Assembly: GCA_011390855.1 (NCBI GenBank)
Contig: JAABRN010000538.1
Coordinates: forward strand, 1 to 14,329
Origin: Hydrogenophaga sp.
GTDB lineage: Bacteria > Pseudomonadota > Gammaproteobacteria > Burkholderiales > Burkholderiaceae_C
DNA length: 14,329 bases
Direction of reading: 5' to 3'
The first letter of the stretch is position 1. Every line of letters starts with the position of its first letter. Shown one piece after another: positions 1-6,459 of this stretch. The notes beneath the pieces are model-generated. The model was not told the DNA's origin. It was given only the letters and a program-made list of their open reading frames with translations, and ran no database searches. The position numbers and the translations under genes are program-made.

Positions 1-162
1 GGCTACGACCAGGTTGGCGGACTGGTCATTCACCGGCCCCACCAGAAAGATCACGCGCTCCTTGAGCAGACGGGAATAGATGTCGTAGGCCCGCTCACCG
101 CGGCCCGACTGCTCGATGACCATGGGCACCATGCCCAGGTTCTGAATTTCCATTGCGCTCAT
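1..162 (-). CDS. clpP: ATP-dependent Clp protease proteolytic subunit ClpP, N-terminal part
   Basis: This is the first 54 codons of ClpP; the gene continues beyond base 1. ClpP is the cytoplasmic serine protease that forms a double heptameric barrel and degrades proteins fed by ClpX or ClpA. The visible segment carries the highly conserved ClpP N-terminus, including [20 protein letters not shown] and then [13 protein letters not shown]. The catalytic Ser, His and Asp lie outside the window. Three in-frame ATGs (174, 162, 153) are possible. I chose 162 because GGAG sits six bases upstream of it, while 174 has no Shine-Dalgarno sequence. The gene lies downstream of tig on the same strand, the usual tig–clpP order (clpX and lon often follow, not visible here). 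A terminator and a possible heat-shock promoter separate it from tig. Identity is very secure; the exact start is less so. Confidence 0.96.
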   Translation of the reverse strand, partial: MSAMEIQNLGMVPMVIEQSGRGERAYDIYSRLLKERVIFLVGPVNDQSANLVVA

Positions 163-168
163 GCGTTT

Positions 169-172
169 CTCC
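169..172 (-). promoter_or_regulatory. Shine-Dalgarno sequence deciding the clpP start
   Basis: GGAG on the minus strand lies six bases before the ATG at 162. It overlaps the upstream in-frame ATG at 174, which itself has no ribosome-binding sequence. This favours a protein beginning MSAMEIQ rather than MEKRMSAM. Confidence 0.6.
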
Positions 173-253
173 ATGTATTGATGCACCGCGATTTCCATAC
201 TGTAACCAACCCGCCGACGCCTTGCCGACACAGCACCCATGGCCGTATAGGGC

Positions 254-281
254 ATATGGCGCATTGATGGGCAAACGCAAG
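254..281 (-). promoter_or_regulatory. Candidate sigma-32 heat-shock promoter of clpP
   Basis: On the minus strand, CTTGCG (276–281) is followed after 14 bases by CGCCATAT (254–261). The sigma-32 consensus is roughly CTTGAA, 13–15 bases, CCCCATNT, so the -35 part matches 4 of 6 and the -10 part 6 of 7 defined bases. The site lies just downstream of the tig terminator and would give a leader of about 85 bases before the clpP ATG. clpP belongs to the RpoH regulon in E. coli and many relatives, which supports the reading. A weak sigma-70-like -10 (TATACG, 244–249) lies next to it. This is motif matching by eye only. Confidence 0.4.
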
Positions 282-292
282 CGTGAAGACGC

Positions 293-319
293 AAAAAAGG
301 GCGGACAAGTCCGCCCTTT
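293..319 (-). terminator. Intrinsic terminator after tig
   Basis: Bases 296–319 form a perfect 11-bp inverted repeat (AAAGGGCGGAC against GTCCGCCCTTT) around a two-base centre. On the minus strand the stem is followed by six T residues (298–293, partly in the stem). It lies 24 bases past the tig stop and before clpP, so it should stop most tig transcripts. Confidence 0.88.
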
Positions 320-343
320 CCGGTATCGAAACGTTTTCAAGAG

Positions 344-1654
344 TCAGGACTGACCCATCAGCTCATCGAAGCTGATGGCCTTGTCGTTGACCTTGGCTTT
401 GGTCAACACGAACTCGGTGACGTTGTTTTCGATCACGATGCCTTCGACTTCTGCCATGCGACGGTTGTCGCCGGTGTACCAGCGCACCACATCGGCGGGT
501 TTTTCGTAGGAAGCAGCGAGCTCTTCAATATGGGCCTTGATCTGCTCGGGCTTGGCGTGCAATTCGTTGGCGCGAACCAGCTCGGCCACAACCAGGCCCA
601 GCTTCACCCGGCGTTCCGCCTGCGGACGGAACAGCTCTTCGGGAATGGGGGCTTTTTCGGCATCCTTCACACCACGCTGCTTGAGATCGGCGCGAGCGCC
701 TTCAATCAACCGGTCGAGTTCGGCCTGGACCACCGATTTCGGCAGATCCAGTTCGGCCTTGGCTGCCAACGCGTCCATGGCGGCTTGCTTGTTGCGTGCC
801 TGCAAGCGGAATTTGACCTCACGCTCCAGGTTCTTTCGGATGTCTGCACGAAGGCCTTCTACCGTACCCTCGGCAATGCCCAGTGATTTGGCCAGGGCTT
901 CATCCACCTCGGGAAGATGCGCGGCTTCAAGCTTGTTCACGGTCACCAGGAAATCGGCTGTCTTGCCGGCCACGTCTTTGCCGTGGTAATCCTCAGGGAA
1001 GGCCAGAGGGAATGTCTTGGACTCACCCGACTTCATGCCGCGGACGGCGTCTTCAAACTCCTTGAGCATCTGGCCATCGCCCACGATGAACTGGAAGCCC
1101 TCGGCCTTGCCGCCTTCGAACGGCTCCCCGTCAATCTTGCCAGCGAAGTCAATGGTGGCGCGATCACCATCTTGTGCCGCCTGGTCTTGAGCGCGTTGCG
1201 CAAACGTGCGACGCTGCTTGCGAAGGATGTCAAGCGTGCGGTCAATGGCCGCATCGGTGACTTCAGCCGAGACGCGTTCGACGTCAGCGGTGGACAGGTC
1301 TTCGATCTTGACTTCGGGGTACACCTCGAACACGGCGTCAAAGGCCAGCTGACCCTCTGGCGATTCTTCCTTTTCCGTGATCTTGGGCTGGCCCGCCACG
1401 CGCAGCTTGGCTTCGTTGGCGGCCACCGCAAAAGCCTCGCCCACTTTGTCGTTCATCACTTCGTAGTGAACCGAATAACCGTAACGCTGAGCGACGACGT
1501 TCATGGGCACTTTGCCTGGACGGAACCCGTCCATTTTGACGTCGCGCGCGATGCGCTTGAGGCGGCTGGACACCTCGTTCTGGATCACATCGGCCGGCAG
1601 CGTCAGCGTGATCTTGCGCTCGAGCTTCTCAAGGGTTTCTACAGTCACGGTCAT
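344..1654 (-). CDS. tig: Trigger factor, ribosome-associated chaperone and peptidyl-prolyl isomerase
   Basis: The protein has 436 residues, the normal length for trigger factor. It binds near the ribosomal exit tunnel and shields nascent chains. The N-terminal ribosome-binding domain carries the signature GFRPGKVP at residues 43–50. The FKBP-type prolyl isomerase domain spans roughly 155–245 (GDRATIDFAGKIDGEPFEGG, later FPEDYHGKDVAGK). The rest is the helical C-terminal chaperone arm. An ORF extends upstream to 1756, but that part runs into the tRNA-Leu gene and is not trigger-factor-like. The ATG at 1654 has GGAG six bases upstream and starts MTVTVETLEKLERKI, as in homologues. The gene lies between tRNA-Leu and clpP on the same strand and ends before a strong terminator. 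A hairpin in its leader may influence processing or translation. Confidence 0.98.
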   Translation of the reverse strand: MTVTVETLEKLERKITLTLPADVIQNEVSSRLKRIARDVKMDGFRPGKVPMNVVAQRYGYSVHYEVMNDKVGEAFAVAANEAKLRVAGQPKITEKEESPEGQLAFDAVFEVYPEVKIEDLSTADVERVSAEVTDAAIDRTLDILRKQRRTFAQRAQDQAAQDGDRATIDFAGKIDGEPFEGGKAEGFQFIVGDGQMLKEFEDAVRGMKSGESKTFPLAFPEDYHGKDVAGKTADFLVTVNKLEAAHLPEVDEALAKSLGIAEGTVEGLRADIRKNLEREVKFRLQARNKQAAMDALAAKAELDLPKSVVQAELDRLIEGARADLKQRGVKDAEKAPIPEELFRPQAERRVKLGLVVAELVRANELHAKPEQIKAHIEELAASYEKPADVVRWYTGDNRRMAEVEGIVIENNVTEFVLTKAKVNDKAISFDELMGQS

Positions 1655-1675
1655 CGCAATCTCCAAATGGGTGGC

Positions 1676-1700
1676 GGTCGACCAGCCTGCCTGGCCGACC
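1676..1700 (-). other. Strong hairpin in the tRNA-Leu to tig spacer
   Basis: On the minus strand GGTCGGCCAG, a five-base loop GCAGG and CTGGTCGACC form a 10-bp stem (nine Watson-Crick pairs and one G-U). It has no following T tract, so it is not a standard terminator. It ends 11 bases before the GGAG ribosome-binding site of tig and begins 21 bases after the tRNA CCA end. It could be a processing site separating the tRNA from the tig mRNA, a stabilising 5' structure, or a weak pause site. Which one is unknown. Confidence 0.6.
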
Positions 1701-1721
1701 CGGGATCTTTTGTCTGTGAGG

Positions 1722-1808
1722 TGGTGCGCGGGGGGGGACTCGAACCCCCACACCATTGCTGGCGTCAGGACCTAAACCTGGTGCGTCTACCAATTTCGCC
1801 ACCCGCGC
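1722..1808 (-). tRNA. tRNA-Leu, anticodon UAG
   Basis: This is an 87-base class II tRNA including an encoded CCA (1722–1724). The acceptor stem is GCGCGGG against CCCGCGC, the D arm contains GCGAAATTGGTAGACGC, the T arm is GGGGG-TTCGAGT-CCCCC, and the variable arm is the long CGCC…GGTG type expected for leucine. The anticodon TAG is at 1774–1772 within the loop TTTAGGT. It is strikingly similar to E. coli leuW. The anticodon stem as written, CCAGG against CCTGA, has a C-A mismatch at its outer pair. It is transcribed toward tig, 67 bases away, and may share a transcript with it. Confidence 0.96.
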
Positions 1809-1896
1809 GCCTACATTGCAGCACCTGCCACAGCCTGCTGAGATAGTCTCTATCGCAGCGCTGGGCTTCCGGTCATCCGCTTCACGGCAACCCAAG

Positions 1897-1902
1897 ATTG
1901 TA
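1897..1902 (-). promoter_or_regulatory. Probable -10 element of the tRNA-Leu (and tig) promoter
   Basis: TACAAT on the minus strand matches five of six consensus -10 bases and stands about 90 bases before the tRNA 5' end, just past the stop of the racemase-like gene. No good -35 box lies at 16–18 bases; the nearest, TTGAAG (1916–1921), is only 13 bases away. The remaining leader (1809–1896) holds one small perfect hairpin (GATAG-AGA-CTATC on the minus strand, 1842–1854) and nothing else recognised. Confidence 0.4.
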
Positions 1903-1929
1903 GCCGCACGGCACTCTTCAACCGCCGGA

Positions 1930-2586
1930 TCAAGCGCCTAACTGCCTGCGAAGTGCCAGGACTGCGCTGCCTGGCGTGGTGAGCACAGGGATCCCCAGCG
2001 CCTTTTCCACTGTCCCGCTGGCCCTTGCCATGCTGAACTGAGCGAGCGCAATCACGTTTGCCCCCTGTTCTTTGAGCTGCCGGGCGGCGTCCAACACCAG
2101 CGCATCATGCCGCGCGCCATCGCCCTGATTCAACGCATCCATTGCCCCTTCAGCCAACCGGGTGACAAGGTCGGTGCCTGAAGGGAATTCAGCCGGCATG
2201 GACGCCAGCGTGGGCCCAAATGAGGCGATGAGGCCGATCCGCCCGCCCAGCGCGACGGCATCCGCCACCATGGCTTCGTTGGGCTTGAGCACTGGCATGT
2301 GTGGACGACGCGCCGCAGCAGCTTCAATGCAGGGACCGAACGCCGAACAGGTGAACAGGATGGCGTCGGCGCCGGTGCCTTCCGCGTAGGCACTCAGCGA
2401 CTCAAAACGCCGATGCATTGTCGCGTCCAGGCCTTCCAGTCCTTGTCCGGCATTTCGTGCCAGGTCCGCGGAAAGGCTGTCGTCCAGCAGGTTCATGCGA
2501 ACCGCTTCGGGCCAGGCGCTCGCCATTTCCTGGTTGATCGGCGCCACCGAATGTGCCAGCGCGTGGATGAGAGCAATTCGCCTCAC
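1930..2586 (-). CDS. Asp/Glu/hydantoin racemase superfamily protein, single active-site cysteine type
   Basis: The protein has 218 residues. The superfamily includes aspartate, glutamate and hydantoin racemases, maleate isomerase and arylmalonate decarboxylase, which use one or two cysteines at mirrored sites in two similar half-domains. The N-terminal strand RRIALIHAL and the motif ADAILFTCSAFGPC place the first catalytic cysteine at Cys80, with another at Cys86. The second half has NVIALAQFSMARA (178–188) where two-cysteine members have a cysteine, so the second catalytic cysteine appears replaced by Gln183 or its neighbours. The start is GTG at 2586, because the GTGA overlaps the permease stop by four bases. 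A longer ORF to 2688 would lie inside the permease C-terminus. Co-translation with the TRAP permease suggests it acts on the imported substrate, but the reaction cannot be told. Confidence 0.85.
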   Translation of the reverse strand: MRRIALIHALAHSVAPINQEMASAWPEAVRMNLLDDSLSADLARNAGQGLEGLDATMHRRFESLSAYAEGTGADAILFTCSAFGPCIEAAAARRPHMPVLKPNEAMVADAVALGGRIGLIASFGPTLASMPAEFPSGTDLVTRLAEGAMDALNQGDGARHDALVLDAARQLKEQGANVIALAQFSMARASGTVEKALGIPVLTTPGSAVLALRRQLGA

Positions 2587-5177
2587 GCCGCCTTCCCTTG
2601 TGGCTCGGCTATTTTTTTGGCGGGTCGGCGCAAGCGCTGCAAGCCCATCACGATCACCAGCAAAAGTAGAGCGGGCAAGAACATCCACTCTTTGGCTGGT
2701 CGGTCGGCCGGCATTTCGGCCGACACGATCCGGAAGCCCTGCTCCATGCCCAGCTTTTCAGCCGGACTGCCGAACCTCACACCAGAAATCAGAAGCTCTT
2801 CGCCCTGCGCAATCACGCTCACCCCGGCATTGGACAGTCTCTCTCGCGCTGGCGCTGGCTCACCCAAAGGCAGCAACACGCCTTTTCGCACATCGTCGCC
2901 GTTCAGGTTGGTTCCCTCGATCCACAGGCGCTTGCCGGTGTTCGGCGGTGCTTCTTCAATCAGCTGGTTCATGCTGGCCGCCGGCACCATGTCGAAGGGC
3001 GGGTAGACCATGTCCCACCAGAAACCTGGCCTGAACAGCGTGAAGGTGACCAGCAAGAGCGCCAGGCTTTCATACCACCTCGAGCGCACGACGAAATAGC
3101 CCTGGGTCGCGGCCGCAAAAACCAGCATCGCCACGATCGCACTGACCACCGTGAGTATCAGATGGAATGGCCCGGTGAGCCCGATGAAGAGCAACTGGGT
3201 GTTGAAAATGAACAGGAAAGGCAGGATGGCGGTGCGCATGCTGTAGAGGAAAGCAGTGACCCCGGTCTTGATCGGGTCGGACCGCGCAATGGCGGCAGCT
3301 GCGAAGGATGCGAGGCCTACTGGTGGCGTGACGTCGGCCATGAGGCCGAAATAGAACACAAAGAGGTGAACCGCAATCAGCGGCACGATCAGCCCGTTTT
3401 GCGCACCCAGTTCCACCACCACGGGAGCCATCAGCGTCGAGACCACGATGTAGTTGGCGGTTGTGGGCAAGCCCATGCCCAGGATCAGACTGATCACTGC
3501 CACCAGGAACAGCATGAGCATGAGATTGCCGCCGGAAAGCAGCTCCACCAGCTCTGTCATGACCAGCCCGACACCAGTGAGAGACACAGTGCCTACGATG
3601 ATGCCCGCAGCCGCAGTGGCCACGCCGATGCCGATCATGTTGCGTGCGCCAGTCGCCAGCCCGTCAACCAGGTCTGCAAAACCGAGCTTCGCAGCGGCGC
3701 CAATCGACCCCTGTTGACGGAACACCGCGATGATGGGCTTCTGAGTGACCATCACGAAAATCATGAACATGGTGGCCCAGAATGCCGAGAGACCAGGCGA
3801 CATCTGCTCCACCATGAGGCACCAGATCAGGACCACCACGGCCAGAAGGTAGTGCAGCCCGGACTTCACGGTCGGGCCTGTTTCCGGTAGTTCGAAAACC
3901 GGCGCATTGGGATCGTCCAGTTCCAGTACGGGCTGCTTCGCCCCGAACCAGAGCAGCCCCACATAGGTCGCCAGGAGGCCGACACCCACGATCCAGATCG
4001 CTGCGTCACCCATGAAGTCCTTGATCCAGCCAATACCCCAGTACACCGCGCCTGCGAGCACGATAAAACCGCTGACGGTCAGGCCAAATGACAGCAATCT
4101 GGAACTGGTCGTGCTCGTGCCGCGCCGCGGCAAACCGACCATGTCGGCTTTCAGAGCCTCCAGGTGCACGATGTAAAACAGCGCCATGTAGGAAATGACC
4201 GCCGGCAGAAAGGCGTGCTTCATCACCTCGATGTAGGGAATACCGACGTATTCCACCATCAGGAACGCTGCAGCCCCCATCACGGGCGGCATGATCTGCC
4301 CGTTGACAGAGCTGGACACCTCCACTGCGCCCGCCTGATCGCCGCGATACCCCACGCGCTTCATCAGCGGGATGGTGAAGGTGCCCGTGGTCACGACGTT
4401 GGCAATCGAGGAACCCGAAATGATGCCCGTGGCCGCCGAAGACAGCACGGCCGCTTTGGCCGGTCCCCCGCGCATGTGCCCAAGCAAGGCAAAGGCAGAC
4501 TTGATGAAGTAGTTCCCTGCACCTGCCTTGTCTAGCAGCGAGCCAAACAGCACGAACAGAAAAATGAACCCACTGGACACACCCAGAGCCACACCGAACA
4601 CACCCTCGGTCGTGAGCCACTGGTGGCTCATGGCGCGGTTCAGCGAAAATCCCCTGTGGGCAATCATGTCGGGCATGTAGGGCCCGCCGAAGGTGTAGAT
4701 CAGAAACACCACGGCCACAATCACCATGGGCAGGCCAAGTACCCGCCGCGTGGCTTCAAGCAACAGCACCACCCCGACGGCTGCGGTGTACACGTCCATT
4801 GGCGTGGGTTGACCGGGTCGGGTAGCGAGCTGGTCATAAAACAGGAAAAGATAGGAGGCACAAAACGCACCTCCGATAGCCAGCACCCAGTCTGTGATCG
4901 GCACATACGCCCTGGGCGAGCGCTTGAACGCCGGGTATGCCATGTAGGCCAGAAACACCGCGAACGAAAGGTGGATGGCACGGGTTTCCGTGTCATTGAA
5001 TACGAGAATGCCAAGGGTGAACGGCAGTGGCGACGCAATCCACAGCTGAAACAGTGACCAGGCGATGGCCACATACAGCAGCATGCGACTCATCAATGGC
5101 CCAGGCGAACGGCCACCCGTGTCGCTGTCGGCCACGAGTTGATTGACATCCACTTCAGGTGCGGTTTGGGTTTTCAT
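2583..5177 (-). CDS. TRAP transporter permease, fused small and large subunits (TAXI type), with C-terminal PDZ-like extension
   Basis: The protein has 864 residues and is an inner-membrane carrier that takes up an organic or amino acid delivered by a periplasmic binding protein, driven by an ion gradient. Residues about 30–165 hold a DctQ-like four-helix part. About 185–700 is the DctM-like part with GIISGSSIANVVTTGTFTIP (251–270), GLPTTANYIVVSTLMAP (569–585) and ADVTPPVGLASF (614–625). After a helix near 703–715, residues about 720–830 form a soluble region resembling the DUF3394 tail of some TRAP permeases, containing a PDZ-like stretch ISGVRFGSPAEKLGMEQGF. A last helix (832–847) and a basic tail follow. 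The ATG at 5177 has AGAGGA four bases upstream; an ATG at 5213 is less likely. The gene follows the TAXI receptor gene and overlaps the racemase-like gene. Substrate unknown. Confidence 0.94.
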   Translation of the reverse strand: MKTQTAPEVDVNQLVADSDTGGRSPGPLMSRMLLYVAIAWSLFQLWIASPLPFTLGILVFNDTETRAIHLSFAVFLAYMAYPAFKRSPRAYVPITDWVLAIGGAFCASYLFLFYDQLATRPGQPTPMDVYTAAVGVVLLLEATRRVLGLPMVIVAVVFLIYTFGGPYMPDMIAHRGFSLNRAMSHQWLTTEGVFGVALGVSSGFIFLFVLFGSLLDKAGAGNYFIKSAFALLGHMRGGPAKAAVLSSAATGIISGSSIANVVTTGTFTIPLMKRVGYRGDQAGAVEVSSSVNGQIMPPVMGAAAFLMVEYVGIPYIEVMKHAFLPAVISYMALFYIVHLEALKADMVGLPRRGTSTTSSRLLSFGLTVSGFIVLAGAVYWGIGWIKDFMGDAAIWIVGVGLLATYVGLLWFGAKQPVLELDDPNAPVFELPETGPTVKSGLHYLLAVVVLIWCLMVEQMSPGLSAFWATMFMIFVMVTQKPIIAVFRQQGSIGAAAKLGFADLVDGLATGARNMIGIGVATAAAGIIVGTVSLTGVGLVMTELVELLSGGNLMLMLFLVAVISLILGMGLPTTANYIVVSTLMAPVVVELGAQNGLIVPLIAVHLFVFYFGLMADVTPPVGLASFAAAAIARSDPIKTGVTAFLYSMRTAILPFLFIFNTQLLFIGLTGPFHLILTVVSAIVAMLVFAAATQGYFVVRSRWYESLALLLVTFTLFRPGFWWDMVYPPFDMVPAASMNQLIEEAPPNTGKRLWIEGTNLNGDDVRKGVLLPLGEPAPARERLSNAGVSVIAQGEELLISGVRFGSPAEKLGMEQGFRIVSAEMPADRPAKEWMFLPALLLLVIVMGLQRLRRPAKKIAEPQGKAA

Positions 5178-5211
5178 GCAGTCCTCTTTTTGTGAAGGTG
5201 GGGATGCAAAC

Positions 5212-5238
5212 AAAAAAGCCCTGACGAGTCAGAGCTTT
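5212..5238 (-). terminator. Terminator-like hairpin between the TAXI receptor and TRAP permease genes
   Basis: On the minus strand AGCTCTGAC pairs with GTCAGGGCT (one G-U pair; two further A-T pairs possible), followed immediately by TTTTTT (5217–5212). This is a typical intrinsic terminator 43 bases past the receptor stop and 35 bases before the permease ATG. Because the two genes form one transport system, I read it as a leaky attenuator that lowers permease expression relative to the receptor. Confidence 0.75.
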
Positions 5239-5280
5239 CTTGTGGCTGCGGCCCCTGTAGACCTCAGCTCAGGCGGGAAA

Positions 5281-6255
5281 TTACATCCAGCCCTTTTCCT
5301 TGTAGTACTTCAGGGCACCAGGATGCAGGGGAGCTGACAAGCCGTCCTTGATCATGTTCTTGGGGTCCAGTCCACCGAAGGCAGGGTGCAACTTCTTGAA
5401 TTCATCAAAGTTTTCGAACACGGCCTTGACCAGTTCGTACACCGCAGCGTCAGCCACTTTGGCCGAGGTCACGAACGAAGCCAGCACGCCGTAAGTGGGG
5501 GTGGGGTTCGGATGACCGGCGTACAGACCACCAGGAATGTTGACCGCTGCGTAGTAGGCGTTGTCCTTCACGAGCTTGTCGACCGCTGGCCCGGTGAGGG
5601 GAACCAGCTTGGCACCGCAGGTGGTGATGGGATCCTGGATGTTGGCGCTGGGATGGCCCACACCGTAGAAGAAGCCATCGATCTTGTTGTCGCAAAGGGC
5701 TGCGCCATGTTCGTCTGCCTTGAGTTCGGCGGCAAGACCAAAATCGGAGACTTTCATGCCGGCAGTGGCCAGGTACTCATCCATGGCTGCACGGGTGCCC
5801 GAGCCAGGGTTGCCAATATTGAAGCGCTTGCCCTTGAGGTCATCGAACTTCGTGATGTTGGCTTCTTTGCGCGCAAGCACGGTGAAGGGCTCGGGGTGAA
5901 TGGAGAACACCGCACGCAGGTCGGTGTGCTTGCCGTCCTTCTCGAACTGGCGGGCGCCGTTCACGGCGTTGAACTGCACGTCAGACTGGGAAACACCGAA
6001 GTCCAGTTCACCGGCCTTGATGGTATTGATGTTCACCACGGAACCACCGGTGGACTCCACCGAGCAGCGGAAGCCGTGTTTGGCACGGTCCTTGTTCACC
6101 AGGCGGCAGATGGCACCACCTGCAGCGTAGTACACGCCAGTGACGCCGCCGGTGCCGATCGTCATGAACTTTTGCTGGGCCTGGACGCTACTGACCGGCG
6201 CGAGCATGGCTGTGGCTGCTGCAATGGCGGTGATGCATGCGGACAATTTTTTCAT
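5281..6255 (-). CDS. TRAP transporter solute receptor, TAXI family
   Basis: The precursor has 324 residues, usual for this family. It is the periplasmic substrate-binding component that hands solute to the fused TRAP permease encoded next. A Sec signal peptide is visible: [18 protein letters not shown], then a cleavage site after VQA (residue 26). The mature N-terminus has the typical TAXI pattern [20 protein letters not shown], followed by [20 protein letters not shown] and the ligand-domain motif [18 protein letters not shown]. Four cysteines lie in the mature chain (in AICRL, FRCSV, ALCDN, TTCGA) and could form disulfides. The ATG at 6255 has AGGAG six or seven bases upstream. Known family members bind glutamate or other carboxylates, but the ligand is not readable here. 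The stop is followed by a terminator-like hairpin. Confidence 0.96.
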   Translation of the reverse strand: MKKLSACITAIAAATAMLAPVSSVQAQQKFMTIGTGGVTGVYYAAGGAICRLVNKDRAKHGFRCSVESTGGSVVNINTIKAGELDFGVSQSDVQFNAVNGARQFEKDGKHTDLRAVFSIHPEPFTVLARKEANITKFDDLKGKRFNIGNPGSGTRAAMDEYLATAGMKVSDFGLAAELKADEHGAALCDNKIDGFFYGVGHPSANIQDPITTCGAKLVPLTGPAVDKLVKDNAYYAAVNIPGGLYAGHPNPTPTYGVLASFVTSAKVADAAVYELVKAVFENFDEFKKLHPAFGGLDPKNMIKDGLSAPLHPGALKYYKEKGWM

Positions 6256-6331
6256 TGAGGTCTCCTGCAGGGTCGCTGCGTTGCTGGGAAAAAGAATCGA
6301 CAGATCGTGTCTAGGGCTTTTGATGTTAATT

Positions 6332-6341
6332 CAAACGTTTG
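6332..6341. promoter_or_regulatory. Candidate operator palindrome upstream of the TAXI receptor gene
   Basis: CAAACGTTTG is a perfect 10-base palindrome 77 bases before the receptor ATG, in the 204-base gap after the aminotransferase gene. It contains the AAACGTTT core common in LacI/PurR-family operators (GCAAACGTTT on the minus strand matches the left and central part of a PurR box). The gap also has a perfect -35 hexamer TTGACA (minus strand, 6395–6400) but no -10 at proper spacing, and a weak five-pair hairpin GGACA/TGTCC (6411–6424) with no clear T tract. Ten-base palindromes also occur by chance. Confidence 0.3.
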
Positions 6342-6459
6342 CCTCCATGCCCTTTCGCGGCATAAGTAATAACCCGTCATGCAATGAGCGCGTCTGTCAA
6401 AGAAAACGCTGGACAAATCTGTCCTGGTGCGCATCCGTGGAGACAGGCACAGCCTCACC

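Noticed and set aside
1655..1756. N-terminal extension of trigger factor to base 1756.
   Set aside because: It is encoded partly by the tRNA-Leu gene and the spacer hairpin; the ATG at 1654 has a good ribosome-binding site and matches the normal N-terminus.
917..1846. A 309-codon plus-strand frame antisense to tig and running through the tRNA.
   Set aside because: It crosses a tRNA gene on the other strand, has no family resemblance, and is a shadow of tig.
1842..1854. Small perfect palindrome GATAG-TCT-CTATC upstream of the tRNA.
   Set aside because: Five pairs, no T tract and no known motif; likely chance or part of the tRNA leader.
3162..3890. A 242-codon plus-strand frame inside the TRAP permease gene.
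   Set aside because: It is very rich in His, Gln and Glu, typical of the complement of hydrophobic membrane-helix codons; no domain.
5386..6258. A 290-codon plus-strand frame antisense to the TAXI receptor gene.
   Set aside because: Shadow of a certain gene with signal peptide and family motifs on the minus strand.
6395..6400. Perfect -35 hexamer TTGACA on the minus strand before the TAXI receptor gene.
   Set aside because: No acceptable -10 hexamer at 16–18 bases; not enough for a promoter call.
6411..6424. Hairpin GGACA/TGTCC after the aminotransferase gene as a terminator.
   Set aside because: The stem has only five pairs and no convincing T tract; too weak to call.
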